NCBI GenBank assembly: GCA_003326195.1
Contig: LXQE01000176.1
Coordinates: 21,807 to 55,160, forward strand
Length of the DNA stretch: 33,354 nt
Direction of reading: 5' to 3'
From: Nostoc punctiforme NIES-2108
Lineage (GTDB): Bacteria; Cyanobacteriota; Cyanobacteriia; Cyanobacteriales; Nostocaceae
Shown: piece by piece, positions 33,271 through 33,354 of the stretch
Numbering within the stretch: the first letter of the stretch is position 1
Layout of the letters: each line of letters starts with the position of its first letter
The notes under the pieces: generated by a model
Databases searched by the model: none
What the model saw: only the letters and a program-made list of their open reading frames with translations
What the model was told of the DNA's origin: nothing
Made by a program: the position numbers and the translations under genes

Positions 33271-33354
33271 AAGTAAGCCGTGGTAAAAATTTACAACTAT
33301 GTAACAAACAATTAAGCAGAAGAATTAGAATTAAATTTTACACGTTGTGTACTA

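Overview
The window is a stretch of chromosome from a filamentous, probably heterocyst-forming cyanobacterium of the Nostoc/Anabaena type. The evidence is the frequent HIP1 octamer GCGATCGC (for example near 2233 and 3009), genes for the photosystem II subunits PsbZ, PsbM and PsbK, the phycobilisome-degradation protein NblA, and many short heptamer-type repeats (atgacta, ctcctaa, gggagca families) with GC-rich palindromes nested in them. Identification to species is not possible from what I can see.

Layout. 1-3.7 kb: 3' end of a coiled-coil gene, a STAS-domain anti-sigma-factor antagonist with the remnant of a tandem copy beside it, a DedA membrane protein and argG. 4-8.4 kb: a PEP-CTERM secreted protein, anmK (with an in-frame repeat insertion), a conserved unknown and a GT2 glycosyltransferase. 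8.7-14.6 kb: a regulatory block with a Ser/Thr kinase, nblA behind a good NtcA-type promoter, a PP2C phosphatase directly behind an ABC1 kinase, and a small coiled-coil protein. 14.6-19.3 kb: the C-terminal half of an ABC-F ATPase (truncated), a Uma2 nuclease-fold protein with a coiled-coil tail, and a 912-residue DHH-CBS-CBS-tRNA nucleotidyltransferase fusion, also with an in-frame repeat insertion. 19.4-22.9 kb: psbZ, ribH, tRNA-Gly(GCC), a zinc-ribbon membrane protein and a divergent ProA paralogue. 23-27.3 kb: a WD40 protein, a Tat-exported PhoD phosphatase behind a Pho-box-like triplet, and a tandem universal stress protein. 27.4-30.4 kb: psbM, a 2Fe-2S ferredoxin, psbK, tgt and a conserved unknown. 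30.7-33.35 kb: cobS, a secreted PPC-domain protein, a ComF-family phosphoribosyltransferase and a truncated transposase at the edge.

Most genes are single housekeeping, photosynthesis or stress-acclimation units and few are in operons. The clearest functional theme is nutrient response: nblA carries a nitrogen-control (NtcA) promoter and phoD carries a phosphate-control (Pho) box, both visible in the sequence. The second theme is repeat activity. Repeat-derived DNA lies between many genes and, in anmK and the CCA-enzyme gene, inside coding frames as short in-frame insertions. I see no phage, CRISPR or classical defence island and no strong case for a wholly new multi-gene system. The most interesting leads are the repeat-derived protein insertions, the nblA leader, the psbZ-ribH foldback and the degraded duplicates.
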